Position numbers and translations under genes: made by a program. Of a DNA stretch of 64,000 bases, positions 24,932 to 34,328 are shown piece by piece (position 1 is the first letter of the stretch; every line of letters begins with the position of its first letter). The DNA lies in the NCBI RefSeq assembly GCF_013408825.1, contig NZ_JACCBZ010000004.1:1-64000 (forward strand), given 5' to 3'. Under the pieces are notes generated by a model that saw only the letters and a list, made by a program, of their open reading frames with translations, did no database searches and was not told the DNA's origin. The DNA comes from Mucilaginibacter tundrae. GTDB lineage: Bacteria; Bacteroidota; Bacteroidia; Sphingobacteriales; Sphingobacteriaceae.

Positions 24932-27900
24932 ATGAAAAAACTTCTTTTTCTGTTCACACTATTATGGGGACAAAGCCTTTTTGCCCAGCAAGCCCCTTTG
25001 CTATGGGTCCAGCAACCCGCGTTGTCGCCCGATGGTCAATGGATCGCCTTTGAATTCAAGGGCAATCTTTACAAAGTTTCTTCAGCCGGCGGAAACGCTC
25101 TGCCGTTAACCATCAACGGGGATTATAACGGCTATCCCGTTTGGAGCCATGACGGAAAAACGCTGGCTTTTGCTTCTGACCGTTTTGGAAATTTCGACGT
25201 ATTCATCATGCCTGCCTCAGGCGGAGAAGCACGGCGGCTTACATTTAATTCAGCAAAAGACATCCCTTATGACTTTTCACCCGACAATAGCCAGGTATAT
25301 TATGGAACAGAGGCAAATGATATATATACGTCCGTTCGTTTCCCTAGCCCCTCCTTATTTACCAAATTATTTCGCGTTTCTATCAATGGGGGGCGTAATA
25401 TCATGATCAATTCAGCCGGAACAGAATATGTACATTTTAACAAGGAAGGAACAAAATTCTTATTTCAGGACCGAAAGGGTTATGAAAATCCTTATCGTAA
25501 ACATCATCAATCTGCAGTAACCCGTGACATATGGCTATTTGATCTTCAGACAAAAGCTTACAGGAAGTTGTCTGATTATGCTGGTGAAGACCGAGAACCT
25601 GTTTGGGGGAAAGGAAATGAATTTTATTACCTCAGTGAGCGAAACGGAGACCAAAATTTGTATAAATCAAACATTGTCAACCCGTCAGCGGTAACTCAAC
25701 TAACCTTCTACGAGAAGAATCCAGTTCGGAATCTATCCAGATCAGAGACTGGGACGATTGCCTTTACACAGGGTGGAGAGTTATATATTTTGCAGGAAGG
25801 GCAAACCCCTAAAAAGATTAACATTGAACTGTCAGCTGACTTCAACGGCAACGAGGTTAAAAATCTTACTGTTACCGGCGGCGCGGGCCAAATGGCAATT
25901 TCGCCCAGCGGGAAAGAAATTGCTTATGTGATCCACGGAGAAATATACGTATCATCCACCAGTGGGGCTGGTACGAAGAGAATTACCAATACTCCTTATC
26001 AGGAAGGGATGCTTCAATTTAGTCCGGATGGGAGAAATCTCCTCTATTCAGTTGAACATGAGCAATCCTGGGATATTTATAAAGCATCAATCGTCAAGAA
26101 AAACGAGCCTTATTTTTTTTCGGCAACAATTATCTCCCAAACTCCGGTTATCGAATCGGCAAAGGATGAATTTGAGGGCAGATATTCTCCCGACGGCAAA
26201 AAAATCGCCTATCTGGAAGAAAGAAATATTTTAAAAGTGCGTAACCTGGACAATGGCTCAACTGTTACTGTACTACCCGAAGGTAACCTGTTTTCCTTTG
26301 TGGACGGCGATCAGGATTTTTACTGGTCTCCTGACAGTAAGCATCTCCTCATTGCCTCATCCTTAGGACTTGAAAGCAGTGATGATGTTGTCCTTTTAAG
26401 CGCTGATGGCAGTAAACCAGTACAACTTACTCACAGTGGATTTAATATCAGTAATCCACAATGGACAATGGGCGGGCAGATGATCTACTTTAAATCCGGC
26501 AAACTTGGTTTAAAAAGCTCTCCTACGGGTCCAAAGCAAACTGATATATACGGCGTCTTTTTGAATAAAGCCAAGTTTGATCGTTTCCGGCTCAGTAAAA
26601 ATGACCTTAAACTATTCGACGAAATGAAACAAATTGACTCATCGGTTAACGTTTCTAAAAAGATTTCAAAAAATGACAGTTTAAGCCATGAAAAACAGCA
26701 AATTGCTTTAGACTTTGACCATTTGGATGACAGGACACTGAAACTAACCTTAAGCTCTGCGCAAATCGGTGATTTTAAAATGTCACCCGATGGAGAGAAA
26801 TTGTATTACCTGGCCAGATATGATAACCGCGTCGATTTATGGATGACCAGTCCCCGAACCCACGATAACAAAAAATTAACGCAACTCGACGCCGGCAGCG
26901 GATCCCTTGAAATAAGCCCTGATGGCAAAACATTGTATTTGGAAACAGATGGATTACTTAGCCAAATCGACGTTGAAACAGGTGCCAGAACAGTCATTAG
27001 TATAAATTCAACAATGGAATTGCACAGTGAAGCGGAGCGGGCCTATATATTTGAACACATTATCAAAGAAATTCCGAAAAAGTTTTTTGATCCTAAACTC
27101 CAGGGGGTGGATTGGACTTATTACAGTAATTTTTACAGAAAATTCCTACCCTATATAAATAACAATTATGATTTTCAGGTACTGATCAGCGAATTATTGG
27201 GTGAACTGAACTCTTCACACACCGGTGGCGGTTATTACCCAAGTGTCGATAACGCTGACCAAACCGCTGCCCTGGGCCTTTTGTTTGATGAAAAATACGA
27301 AGGGCCTGGCTTAAAAGTAATGGGGGTTCTACCAGGAGGGCCGTTTGACCTGGCCGGCTCCGGGATGAAAAAAGGATCGGTCATCGATGAAATCAATGGA
27401 ATACAGCTGACAGCGGCAACCGATCCCGCGAAATTATTAAATCACCAGCAAGGGATACAAACATTAATTAATTTTCATGATCCCAAGACAAAGGCCACTT
27501 TTGAAGAAATTATAAGGCCCATATACAAAAACGAGGAAAGCGCCCTTTTGTATAAGAGATGGACAAATTTAATGGAGCATCTGACGGATAGCCTTTCCGG
27601 TGGTAAAATCGGATACGTTCATATTGCAGGAATGGATGAGGCCAATTACCGCATAACGTTAGATCAGGTAGAGGGCCGGGATGCCACAAAAAAAGCACTG
27701 ATCGTGGATACCAGGTTTAATGGCGGCGGCAACCTGCATGAGCAGCTGATCGATTTGTTTACTGAAAAGGTGACCCTATACGGCAGGCCGCAGGGGCACA
27801 TCCTGACCCCCACTTCTCCTGAGGACGGATCTGCCAAACCTACCTGTTTACTGGTCAGTGAAGGCAATTATTCCGACGCGTTTAATTTCGCTTATGTGTA

Positions 27901-28162
27901 CAAGCGTTTGAAGATTGGAAAGGTGATCGGCATGCCGGTAGCAGGAACGGGGACCGGTGTTTTCTGGGAACCGCAAATAGACGAAACGCTGGATATCGGA
28001 CTTCCAATGATCAGTTTATCCTGGGCCGGAGAGACAAGCATAATGGAAAATCATCAATTGGAGCCAGATATAAAAATTCAAAATGATTATGAACAGCTTT
28101 TAAATGGTCATGATCAACAACTGGAGGCAGCAATAAAACAAATGCTCACGGAGATTAAATAA
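24932..28162 (+). CDS. Tricorn protease-like S41 peptidase, secreted
   Basis: 1076 residues with signal peptide MKKLLFLFTLLWGQSLFAQ. The N-terminal two thirds holds TolB/WD-like beta-propeller repeats (LSPDGQWIAF, WSHDGKTLAFASDRFG, YSPDGKKIAYLEE, FKMSPDGEKLYYLA). The C-terminus has the tricorn core: ELLGELNSSHTGGGYY, a PDZ-like region (LGLLFDEKYEGPGLKVMGVLPGGP) and an S41 catalytic domain, with Ser near 981 in EGNYSDAFNF. Length and order match the tricorn family, which cleaves peptides; the signal peptide places it in the periplasm. Next to a proline iminopeptidase gene, it suggests peptide degradation. A terminator follows at 28174. Confidence 0.93.
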   Translation: MKKLLFLFTLLWGQSLFAQQAPLLWVQQPALSPDGQWIAFEFKGNLYKVSSAGGNALPLTINGDYNGYPVWSHDGKTLAFASDRFGNFDVFIMPASGGEARRLTFNSAKDIPYDFSPDNSQVYYGTEANDIYTSVRFPSPSLFTKLFRVSINGGRNIMINSAGTEYVHFNKEGTKFLFQDRKGYENPYRKHHQSAVTRDIWLFDLQTKAYRKLSDYAGEDREPVWGKGNEFYYLSERNGDQNLYKSNIVNPSAVTQLTFYEKNPVRNLSRSETGTIAFTQGGELYILQEGQTPKKINIELSADFNGNEVKNLTVTGGAGQMAISPSGKEIAYVIHGEIYVSSTSGAGTKRITNTPYQEGMLQFSPDGRNLLYSVEHEQSWDIYKASIVKKNEPYFFSATIISQTPVIESAKDEFEGRYSPDGKKIAYLEERNILKVRNLDNGSTVTVLPEGNLFSFVDGDQDFYWSPDSKHLLIASSLGLESSDDVVLLSADGSKPVQLTHSGFNISNPQWTMGGQMIYFKSGKLGLKSSPTGPKQTDIYGVFLNKAKFDRFRLSKNDLKLFDEMKQIDSSVNVSKKISKNDSLSHEKQQIALDFDHLDDRTLKLTLSSAQIGDFKMSPDGEKLYYLARYDNRVDLWMTSPRTHDNKKLTQLDAGSGSLEISPDGKTLYLETDGLLSQIDVETGARTVISINSTMELHSEAERAYIFEHIIKEIPKKFFDPKLQGVDWTYYSNFYRKFLPYINNNYDFQVLISELLGELNSSHTGGGYYPSVDNADQTAALGLLFDEKYEGPGLKVMGVLPGGPFDLAGSGMKKGSVIDEINGIQLTAATDPAKLLNHQQGIQTLINFHDPKTKATFEEIIRPIYKNEESALLYKRWTNLMEHLTDSLSGGKIGYVHIAGMDEANYRITLDQVEGRDATKKALIVDTRFNGGGNLHEQLIDLFTEKVTLYGRPQGHILTPTSPEDGSAKPTCLLVSEGNYSDAFNFAYVYKRLKIGKVIGMPVAGTGTGVFWEPQIDETLDIGLPMISLSWAGETSIMENHQLEPDIKIQNDYEQLLNGHDQQLEAAIKQMLTEIK

Positions 28163-28173
28163 ATAATCATTAT

Positions 28174-28200
28174 AAGCATAGGTGGATACCGCCTATGCTT
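28174..28200 (+). terminator. Terminator after the tricorn-like gene
   Basis: AAGCATAGG (28174-28182) pairs with CCTATGCTT (28192-28200); inner GG/CC pairs extend the stem. It lies 12 bp after the stop codon. Confidence 0.75.
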
Positions 28201-28579
28201 AATTTATACTATTATTAAAGACTCACCTGAGAGTTTTGGTTTTTTATATTATTCGGTTACATCCATCCGTTGTTTAAAAAAAACTAATCAAGTTCTTCCT
28301 GCTATAGCTGCTTTTAAAATTAATACATTTTCATTCCGCTTTTTTAAATTAAGATATTATCAGTTTAAAAATGAAATAATGTCATTAAGTACTATAGTGA
28401 CAGATGCCCAATCTGGCAAAGGGGAAATAAAATACAAATCTTAAAAACAGAATTAAGACAAAAATAACGTAGGATTGGTTTTAAAAATATTTGTGAGCTT
28501 TTTAGCAAAGCAAATTGAGCTTTTTAACAAAACTCGCAATTCTTAAGTTACCTAACTTTGCATAAATAAATAAAAGAAA
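28201..28579. other. AT-rich intergenic region with SDR promoter
   Basis: No gene is supported. Near its end TAACTTTG (28553-28560) is a perfect TAnnTTTG -7 box, 20 nt before the SDR start at 28580. Confidence 0.5.
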
Positions 28580-29455
28580 ATGAAAAAAGTTTGGTTTATT
28601 ACAGGAAGTTCCAGAGGATTAGGACGCAACCTGACCGAAGCTGTATTAGAAAGCGGCGAGCAGGTTGCCGCAACAGCAAGAAAGCCTGAAGAATTAAATG
28701 ACCTGATTGAAAAATATAAAGATCAGATACTGCCGTTGAAGTTGGATGTAACCGACAATGCGGAGATCAGCAAAGCGATTTTGGGTACTATCGATCATTT
28801 TGGAAGGATTGATGTACTGGTGAACAATGCTGGATTTGGTGTAACAGGTGCAACAGAGGCATTCACAGAAGAGCAGGTGCAAAGCCAACTAGAAACGAAT
28901 CTTTACGCGCCTATAGCAATCACTAGGGCCGTACTTCCATACATGCGTAAACAGCGTTCCGGGCGCATCTTGCAGATCAGCTCTATTGGGGGGCGAATCG
29001 GAAATCCTGGACTGAGCATATATATGGCAGCAAAATTTGGTTTATCCGGCTTTAGTGAAGCCTTAGCAAAAGAAGTTGCACCGCTCGGTATTTATATTAC
29101 CAGTGTTGAGCCGGGAGGTTTTCGTACCGACTGGGGAGGTGCATCAATGACCTATGCAGGACACGTGGAGGGTTACGATAAAACAGTTGATTCCATGATC
29201 GACTATATTAAAAATCATTATACGCCTTTAGGCGACCCGGAAAAGGCGGCTAAAGTTATGATTGAGTTAGCTGCTGAGCCTAATCCGCCGGTTCATTTAA
29301 TTTTAGGCAGTGAAAGTGCTGGTATGCTAAAGCAATACTTTGCTGACAGGCAGGATGAGTACGACAAATGGTTGCCGGTTACGCTATCAACAGATCATAA
29401 GAACGCCCCCGAAATTTTTAAATTTCATGATGGCCAGTCATTTGATTCAAAATAA
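28580..29455 (+). CDS. SDR-family oxidoreductase
   Basis: 291 residues. KVWFITGSSRGLGRNLTEAV (TGxxxGxG), LKLDVTDNAEI, VNNAGFGVTGATEAF and active-site YMAAKFGLSGFSEALAKE (Tyr-xxx-Lys), then VEPGGFRTDW. This is the classical SDR type often called oxidoreductase/SDR in Bacteroidota, typically controlled by a nearby AraC regulator. The AraC gene at 29521 lies 65 bp downstream on the same strand. Substrate unknown. Confidence 0.92.
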   Translation: MKKVWFITGSSRGLGRNLTEAVLESGEQVAATARKPEELNDLIEKYKDQILPLKLDVTDNAEISKAILGTIDHFGRIDVLVNNAGFGVTGATEAFTEEQVQSQLETNLYAPIAITRAVLPYMRKQRSGRILQISSIGGRIGNPGLSIYMAAKFGLSGFSEALAKEVAPLGIYITSVEPGGFRTDWGGASMTYAGHVEGYDKTVDSMIDYIKNHYTPLGDPEKAAKVMIELAAEPNPPVHLILGSESAGMLKQYFADRQDEYDKWLPVTLSTDHKNAPEIFKFHDGQSFDSK

Positions 29456-29520
29456 GGGCTACAAAAAAACAGAAATTATGCTTACTTACGTAGAAAACGT
29501 TAAAATGTAACCGTAATACA

Positions 29521-30318
29521 TTGGAAAATAACAACGAACAGTCGCGTATTTTATATTCCTGTTATTCGAATATAAATAAAGAAGGTGAACATCTTATACG
29601 GGAACATGTATTGAGCATCATACTTGCCGGTAGTCAAATTGTGCATCTTGGCGATACGGTCTATGAATTTAACGCCGGAGATATTCGATTTTTCAGAAAA
29701 AATCAGCTGTCAAAATTTATTAAGCAGTGCCCACCGGATGGAGTATTTAAATCGCTGACCGTCCTGATGGATAAGGAAACTTTGCACCAGTTCAGTATCA
29801 ATCATAAACAGTATATGGACAGTAATTACAATGGAGATAGTTTATTGTTGCTGCGTCCAAATGAACTGCTTAATAAATATTTTGAGTCGTTATCCCCTTA
29901 TATAGAAGGGGCGGGATGTTCAAATGATATGCTTACTAAACTTAAGGTTAATGAAGCTGTTATGATCCTTTTGGAAACCAATCCCGAATTAAAGAATTTA
30001 CTGTTTGATTTCAGCGATCCCGGAAAGATTGATCTGGAGATGTTTATGAACAGGAATTATAAATTCAATGCTGATATAAGTCAGTTTGCTTACCTGTCAG
30101 GTAGAAGCCTCGCTTCTTTCAAGCGTGATTTTGAGCACATTTTCAATATTTCACCTAACCGCTGGATACAAAAACAACGCCTTAAGGACGCGTATGTTCT
30201 GATTAAGGAGAAAGGTCATAAAGTATCAGATGTTTATATGGATGTCGGTTTTAAAGACCTTTCTCATTTCTCTTTCGCATTTAAGAAAGAGTATGGAACT
30301 GCACCAACCAAAGTTTAG
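29521..30318 (+). CDS. AraC-family transcriptional regulator
   Basis: 265 residues if the TTG at 29521 is the start; no ATG lies nearby upstream in frame, and the sequence makes sense from MENNNEQSRILYSCY. N-terminal sensing half (EHVLSIILAGSQIVHLGD, FNAGDIRFFRKNQLSKF) and C-terminal AraC HTH: DISQFAYLSGRSLASFKRDFEHIFN and VSDVYMDVGFKDLSHFSFAFKKEYGTAPTKV. Probably controls the adjacent SDR. Start codon is less certain than the family. Confidence 0.88.
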   Translation: MENNNEQSRILYSCYSNINKEGEHLIREHVLSIILAGSQIVHLGDTVYEFNAGDIRFFRKNQLSKFIKQCPPDGVFKSLTVLMDKETLHQFSINHKQYMDSNYNGDSLLLLRPNELLNKYFESLSPYIEGAGCSNDMLTKLKVNEAVMILLETNPELKNLLFDFSDPGKIDLEMFMNRNYKFNADISQFAYLSGRSLASFKRDFEHIFNISPNRWIQKQRLKDAYVLIKEKGHKVSDVYMDVGFKDLSHFSFAFKKEYGTAPTKV

Positions 30319-30469
30319 TTAATAGTATAAACAATTCAAATTCCAATAAGGAGGTCACTGAAATTTCCATCAAAACCAATAACCGGTTGGCTGTTTTTTC
30401 TTTCTTGGTTCCGTGGCCGGGTTGGCGCTTTTAGGGTAAGTTAATCCTTGTTTTCGGGCTAGCTTGTTC
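30319..30469. other. Short non-coding stretch downstream of AraC gene
   Basis: I see no gene or clear signal here; it leads into the RRM relic on the minus strand. Confidence 0.3.
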
Positions 30470-30590
30470 TTACGGGACGATATTCAGCTTTAGTGTCCGG
30501 TCACTAATGGCGGTTCCGTCAAGTGCTTCAATAGCTGCTTCAGCCCTATAGATATCGCTAACTTCCAGAAAAGCATGTCCCAAACTCGTC
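30470..30590 (-). pseudogene. Relic of an RRM-type RNA-binding protein (C-terminal part)
   Basis: On the minus strand SLGHAFLEVSDIYRAEAAIE and ALDGTAISDRTLKLNIVP end at TAA 30472-30470. This is the RNP1 strand, second helix and last strand of a small RNA-recognition-motif protein as found in Bacteroidota. The first half of the domain is absent upstream. A remnant only. Confidence 0.55.
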
Positions 30591-30678
30591 CACCCCTGGC
30601 ATAAATTCGGCGGGGTTTTCGGGTTGCCTCATGAAAAAATAACCGAAAAAGCGCCCCTCTTTTAAAAATAATATTCTA

Positions 30679-30686
30679 TAAATTTG
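30679..30686 (+). promoter_or_regulatory. -7 box upstream of tRNA-Leu
   Basis: TAAATTTG matches TAnnTTTG exactly, 31 nt before the tRNA 5' end. Confidence 0.4.
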
Positions 30687-30716
30687 CAGCCCATCCTCGA
30701 ATATTTATAGAAATAA

Positions 30717-30801
30717 CCGAGGATGGTAGAGTGGTCGATTACGACAGACTTAAAATCTGTAGGCCCACAAGGGCCCGGGGGTTCGAATCCCTCTTCTTCC
30801 G
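30717..30801 (+). tRNA. tRNA-Leu (anticodon UAA), acceptor stem unusual
   Basis: Anticodon arm ACAGA-CTTAAAA-TCTGT gives anticodon TAA; class II variable arm (GGCCC/GGGCC); T arm GGGGG-TTCGAAT-CCCTC. The 3' acceptor strand is TTCTTCC followed by G. The 5' strand CCGAGGA pairs at positions 3-7 (two G-U) but leaves C-C mismatches at the two outermost pairs. It may be a damaged copy. Upstream, CCATCCTCG (30691-30699) is complementary to 30718-30726. Confidence 0.75.
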
Positions 30802-30817
30802 CTAAGTCAGTGATGGC

Positions 30818-30861
30818 AAGGGGGCACCGATAGTAGTTTTAAAAACTATTGGTGCCCCCTT
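30818..30861 (+). terminator. Strong hairpin after tRNA-Leu
   Basis: A 17-bp stem (30818-30834 with 30845-30861, one G-U) with arms beginning AAGGGGGCACC; probable transcription terminator. Confidence 0.8.
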
Positions 30862-31333
30862 CCGGATTTATAGGGTTTCGCGTATTAATAATTTGAACTT
30901 AAATTTGCAGTATAATGCCTTGTTATGGAGAATATGAAGCCATTGATCACTCATTCCGGAAAATCGACCAATATGTTCTGCAACACTTTGATCATTCTTA
31001 CCACCTAACACTCAAGTGCATTTTGAAAGTTCATTTACACAATACAAAGGACGTAGGGCAAGGAATTGCATGGTCAACGCCTGCGGAATTTCCAATTTAA
31101 GACCTTTTCCATAGTTAATAAAATGGCTGGTTCGAAATCCGTACCATAGACGTCTCTAAATTCTTGCTATTTTCTGTAAATCCGCTATAAACTGGTTCGA
31201 AATCAGTCCCATAACTGACCCAATAAGCCTCCCATGAGAATGGGAGGCTTATTTTGTTTGTACCTGCTCCCATTTTTTATAAAAAAAGCTTACTTTAGGA
31301 ATAATTTTATCATTATTCAACCTTATCACAATT
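30862..31333. other. Intergenic region with T-arm-like repeats and a terminator
   Basis: No gene is supported. A 22-bp direct repeat starting CTGGTTCGAAATC occurs at 31127-31148 and 31192-31213 with two mismatches. The second copy folds as a perfect tRNA-like T arm (ACTGG-TTCGAAA-TCAGT). It is followed by a terminator hairpin at 31222-31253: AATAAGCCTCCCAT, loop GAGA, exact complement, then TTTTG. This may be the residue of a lost tRNA or of an integration site. Confidence 0.6.
31222..31253 (+). terminator. Perfect 14-bp stem terminator
   Basis: AATAAGCCTCCCAT (31222-31235), loop GAGA, exact complement to 31253, then TTTTGTTTG. No gene directly upstream, so it may have belonged to a lost tRNA or small RNA. 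Confidence 0.8.
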
Positions 31334-31888
31334 ATGGACAGAACCCTAAAGGTCTATACTAAAACCGACCACCTCTTTGTAGAAATTACTTTTAATTACG
31401 ATAGAGAAAGGCAAGCCGGAGCACATTATATATTATATCGCCGCCTTTATAACGACGATGAAGAAGATGAAAACAAAGCCGTTTATCCGTTGGATGAAAG
31501 AGATCTATATGTAACATTCAGACAGTTTGACTCGATAGAACAGGTTAAGGCACATGATATCGAACTTGTAAAAAAGGAATTTGGCCGTGATATGCCTGAT
31601 CCTGCTAATACATACAAATACATATATGATCAAGCCCCTGTTTATTTACGTTATATTGCCGGCAGCGACAGGCATTTTGTGGGTATAGTAAATATAATAT
31701 TTAGCTTTATAGATAATACGAAGGAAGTGAAGTTCCTTTCAAGTACAAATCCGAGGTTTGATCACGATTTGACTTCTGATAGCCTTGAATCTAATTTAAG
31801 CTGTATATTGAGAATTCCTGTATACACCGATAGAGATATTAGTCAGATACACAGCAGCGATTTAAAAAGGTTGCCACCATGGTATTAA
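31334..31888 (+). CDS. Hypothetical cytoplasmic protein, 184 residues
   Basis: From ATG 31334 (MDRTLKVYTKTDHLFVEITF). No signal peptide or membrane segment. Mixed alpha/beta with a charged run DDEEDENK at about 43-50. No family recognised. It ends 52 bp before the response regulator on the same strand, but a functional link is not shown by sequence. Confidence 0.6.
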   Translation: MDRTLKVYTKTDHLFVEITFNYDRERQAGAHYILYRRLYNDDEEDENKAVYPLDERDLYVTFRQFDSIEQVKAHDIELVKKEFGRDMPDPANTYKYIYDQAPVYLRYIAGSDRHFVGIVNIIFSFIDNTKEVKFLSSTNPRFDHDLTSDSLESNLSCILRIPVYTDRDISQIHSSDLKRLPPWY

Positions 31889-31940
31889 AAACTTCAAATT
31901 TCTACCAATTTTGAATGCTATATTTGTTTAAAAAAATCAA

Positions 31941-32615
31941 TTGAAACTACTTGTAATAGAGGACGAACAAGGACTTCGCGAAAACATCATGTCGTATTTT
32001 AATGATGGTAATGTTTGCGAAAGCTGCTCTACACTTACTGACGCCATATATAAGCTATCCAACTATGATTATGATTGTGTTTTGTTGGATATAGGTTTAC
32101 CTGATGGGGATGGTTTCGCTGTACTGGATTTTCTAAAAAAGAACAAAAAAGACGAAGCTGTATTGATTATATCAGCACGGAACTCTTTGGACGATAAGAT
32201 AAAAGGGTTAAATATAGGTGCTGATGATTATCTTACTAAACCATTTCACCTATCCGAGCTTAAAGCAAGGGTTGCTTCTGTTTACAGGCGAAAAACTACA
32301 AATGGCAGCAACATGTTGGTTTTTAACGAAATAAATATTGATTTGCCGGGCAGGGTTGCATCTATAAATGGATCGCCAATTATTTTAACCCGTAAGGAAT
32401 ATGATATGCTATTATATTTTATCGCCAACAAAGGAAAAGTAATTGCTAAAAATGCCATTGCTGAACATTTGTGGGGCGATGAAATGGATATGCACAATAA
32501 CTTCGATTTTATTTATACGCATGTTAAAAACTTGAGAAAAAAGCTTTTAGATGCAGGTTGTAAAGATTACCTAAAATCAGTTTATGGTATAGGCTACAAA
32601 TTTTTAGCAGAATGA
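31941..32615 (+). CDS. OmpR-family response regulator
   Basis: 224 residues starting at TTG 31941, where the conserved MKLLVIEDEQ begins. Receiver with E7/D8, D50 (LLDIGLPDGDG) and YLTKPF; C-terminal winged helix (LTRKEYDMLLYFIANKGKVIAKNAI ... YTHVKNLRKKL, ending VYGIGYKFL). It is coupled to the kinase gene by a 4-bp overlap. Not closely related to the two regulators at the left of the window. Target unknown. Confidence 0.93.
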   Translation: MKLLVIEDEQGLRENIMSYFNDGNVCESCSTLTDAIYKLSNYDYDCVLLDIGLPDGDGFAVLDFLKKNKKDEAVLIISARNSLDDKIKGLNIGADDYLTKPFHLSELKARVASVYRRKTTNGSNMLVFNEINIDLPGRVASINGSPIILTRKEYDMLLYFIANKGKVIAKNAIAEHLWGDEMDMHNNFDFIYTHVKNLRKKLLDAGCKDYLKSVYGIGYKFLAE

Positions 32616-33865
32616 AGCTTTCAGCGCAATATACCAGAGCCAGTATAATTATAGCGGTAACTGTGTTGATCATAGGTAGCATAATTTATTTTTTCACAAT
32701 AAATTATATTGCCAGAACACAACTTGATAATGACCTGGGTGAAGAAATCGAAGAAGTAGTAGCTTATATTAATACCAATCATCATCTACCCAAACAACTT
32801 GACTTTGATGAAGATATAACTGTATTTATAAAAACCAATAAAACACAACTGCCGGTTAGGTATTTTGATACCACGTATGTTAATCCAAAAGAAGACGAAA
32901 CTCAACCAGGCAGGGCAGTATCTGGCCTTATTACATTAAACAACCAACATTACCAGGTAATAATTACAGAATCCAGAGAGGCGACCGAATACCTTATACA
33001 GTTTATAAGTTTAATTACCATAGGCCTAATGGTTGTACTGGTATTTATATTGTTTTTAACAAACCGGTTTATTTTAAACGGTTTGTGGAAACCGTTCTAT
33101 AAAACCCTTATTGAAATAAAATCATTTAATATTTCAGATAATAAAAACCTTGAACTAATTGATACTAAAGTTGATGAGTTTAATGAGTTAAATACAGCGG
33201 TATTAACCATGTCTTCAAATGTAATAAACGATTTCCAAAACCTTAAACAATACACTGATAACGCATCGCACGAGATGCAAACGCCTTTGGCCGTAATTAC
33301 CTCAAAACTGGATATACTTATTCAGGATGAAACGTTAAAACCGGAACAGTATAAACAAATTAATGATATTTATGCGGCTACCAGTAAGTTAGCAAGGCTT
33401 AACCAATCATTACTATTGCTGGTTAAAATTGAAAATAATTTGATTGATGATATTGACACCTTTAACCTAAATACTTGTGTTGAAGACAAAATAAAGCAGT
33501 TTAACGAACTCATTACCAATAAAAAGATCGACCTAGAGGTCAGTCTTGCATCTAAAGAAATTACAGCCAGTAAATATCTGATTGATATATTACTGAATAA
33601 CTTATTTAGCAATGCGATAAGGCATAACATAGCCGGCGGTAAACTAATCATTACATTAACAGCGGATAAACTTGTATTTAAAAACAGCGGTCTGCCTCAA
33701 ACAATGGATACCAATACCATTTTTGAGCGTTTCCAAAAAAGTAATAAATCCGAAGGGACAGGTTTGGGTTTAGCTATCGTTAAAAATATTTGCAACCGCT
33801 ATAAATGGAAGATATGCTATTCGATGGATAATCAATTACACATCTTCCAAGTTGACTTTAGGTAA
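32612..33865 (+). CDS. Sensor histidine kinase
   Basis: 417 residues. Membrane segments at about 10-32 and 130-152, with a periplasmic loop of about 95 residues; HisKA with DNASHEMQTPLAVI; HATPase with LNNLFSNAIRHN. The G-boxes are reduced: LVFKNSGLP in place of DNG and GTGLGLAIVKN for the second. It overlaps the regulator gene (ATGA). Signal unknown. The reduced first G-box is a feature of one kinase subgroup in Bacteroidota and does not in itself imply inactivity. Confidence 0.92.
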   Translation: MKLSAQYTRASIIIAVTVLIIGSIIYFFTINYIARTQLDNDLGEEIEEVVAYINTNHHLPKQLDFDEDITVFIKTNKTQLPVRYFDTTYVNPKEDETQPGRAVSGLITLNNQHYQVIITESREATEYLIQFISLITIGLMVVLVFILFLTNRFILNGLWKPFYKTLIEIKSFNISDNKNLELIDTKVDEFNELNTAVLTMSSNVINDFQNLKQYTDNASHEMQTPLAVITSKLDILIQDETLKPEQYKQINDIYAATSKLARLNQSLLLLVKIENNLIDDIDTFNLNTCVEDKIKQFNELITNKKIDLEVSLASKEITASKYLIDILLNNLFSNAIRHNIAGGKLIITLTADKLVFKNSGLPQTMDTNTIFERFQKSNKSEGTGLGLAIVKNICNRYKWKICYSMDNQLHIFQVDFR

Positions 33866-33876
33866 GGGGAGCTTAT

Positions 33877-34173
33877 TTATGCATAGTAACAGATGTAGGC
33901 AGCATCTCTATCACATACAATATCAAATTTTGAATTAGCAGGTACTTCAAACTTTTCCTGTTCTGTGTATTTGGTCCACTCTCCATTAATTAGCTTAATA
34001 TTCATTACACCAGAAACCACAGTGATAGTTTCAATGGTGGATGTTGAGAATTGATAGGTTCCTTTCTTCATTACACCTACTGTTGCATTTCCTTTTTCGG
34101 TATCCAAGCCTAGGCTTTGGACTTTACCTTCAAAATAACTATTGTGTTTTACAGTGTTGTTTAAATCGCTCAT
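33877..34173 (-). CDS. ppnP: Pyrimidine/purine nucleoside phosphorylase (PpnP/YaiE)
   Basis: 98 residues from ATG 34173 (MSDLNNTVKHNSYFEGKVQS). Cupin-type fold with GNATVGVMKKGTYQFSTSTIE, TVVSGVMNIKL and FEVPANSKFDI, as in E. coli PpnP of about 94 residues. The family phosphorolyses diverse nucleosides. An earlier in-frame TTG at 34197 overlaps a perfect -7 box and so cannot be on the transcript. Convergent with the kinase gene, which ends 11 bp away. Confidence 0.92.
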   Translation of the reverse strand: MSDLNNTVKHNSYFEGKVQSLGLDTEKGNATVGVMKKGTYQFSTSTIETITVVSGVMNIKLINGEWTKYTEQEKFEVPANSKFDIVCDRDAAYICYYA

Positions 34174-34194
34174 GGGTTTTATATAAAATTTAGG

Positions 34195-34202
34195 CAAATA
34201 TA
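34195..34202 (-). promoter_or_regulatory. -7 box of ppnP
   Basis: TATATTTG on the minus strand, a perfect TAnnTTTG, 22 nt before the ATG at 34173; it decides the start codon. Confidence 0.65.
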
Positions 34203-34328
34203 TTATTTGGAGGGAATTTTACTAGTCTATGAACAGGTAATTAAATATATTAAACTTTACAGTTTTTAAGTTGTTGTAGCTGTGTTGATTGTAAATGGTT
34301 TATGATCAGTCGTTAATAACTTACAACT

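Noticed and set aside
30915..31100. 61-codon ORF after tRNA-Leu
   Set aside because: No family, no promoter or terminator of its own; within a decayed region.
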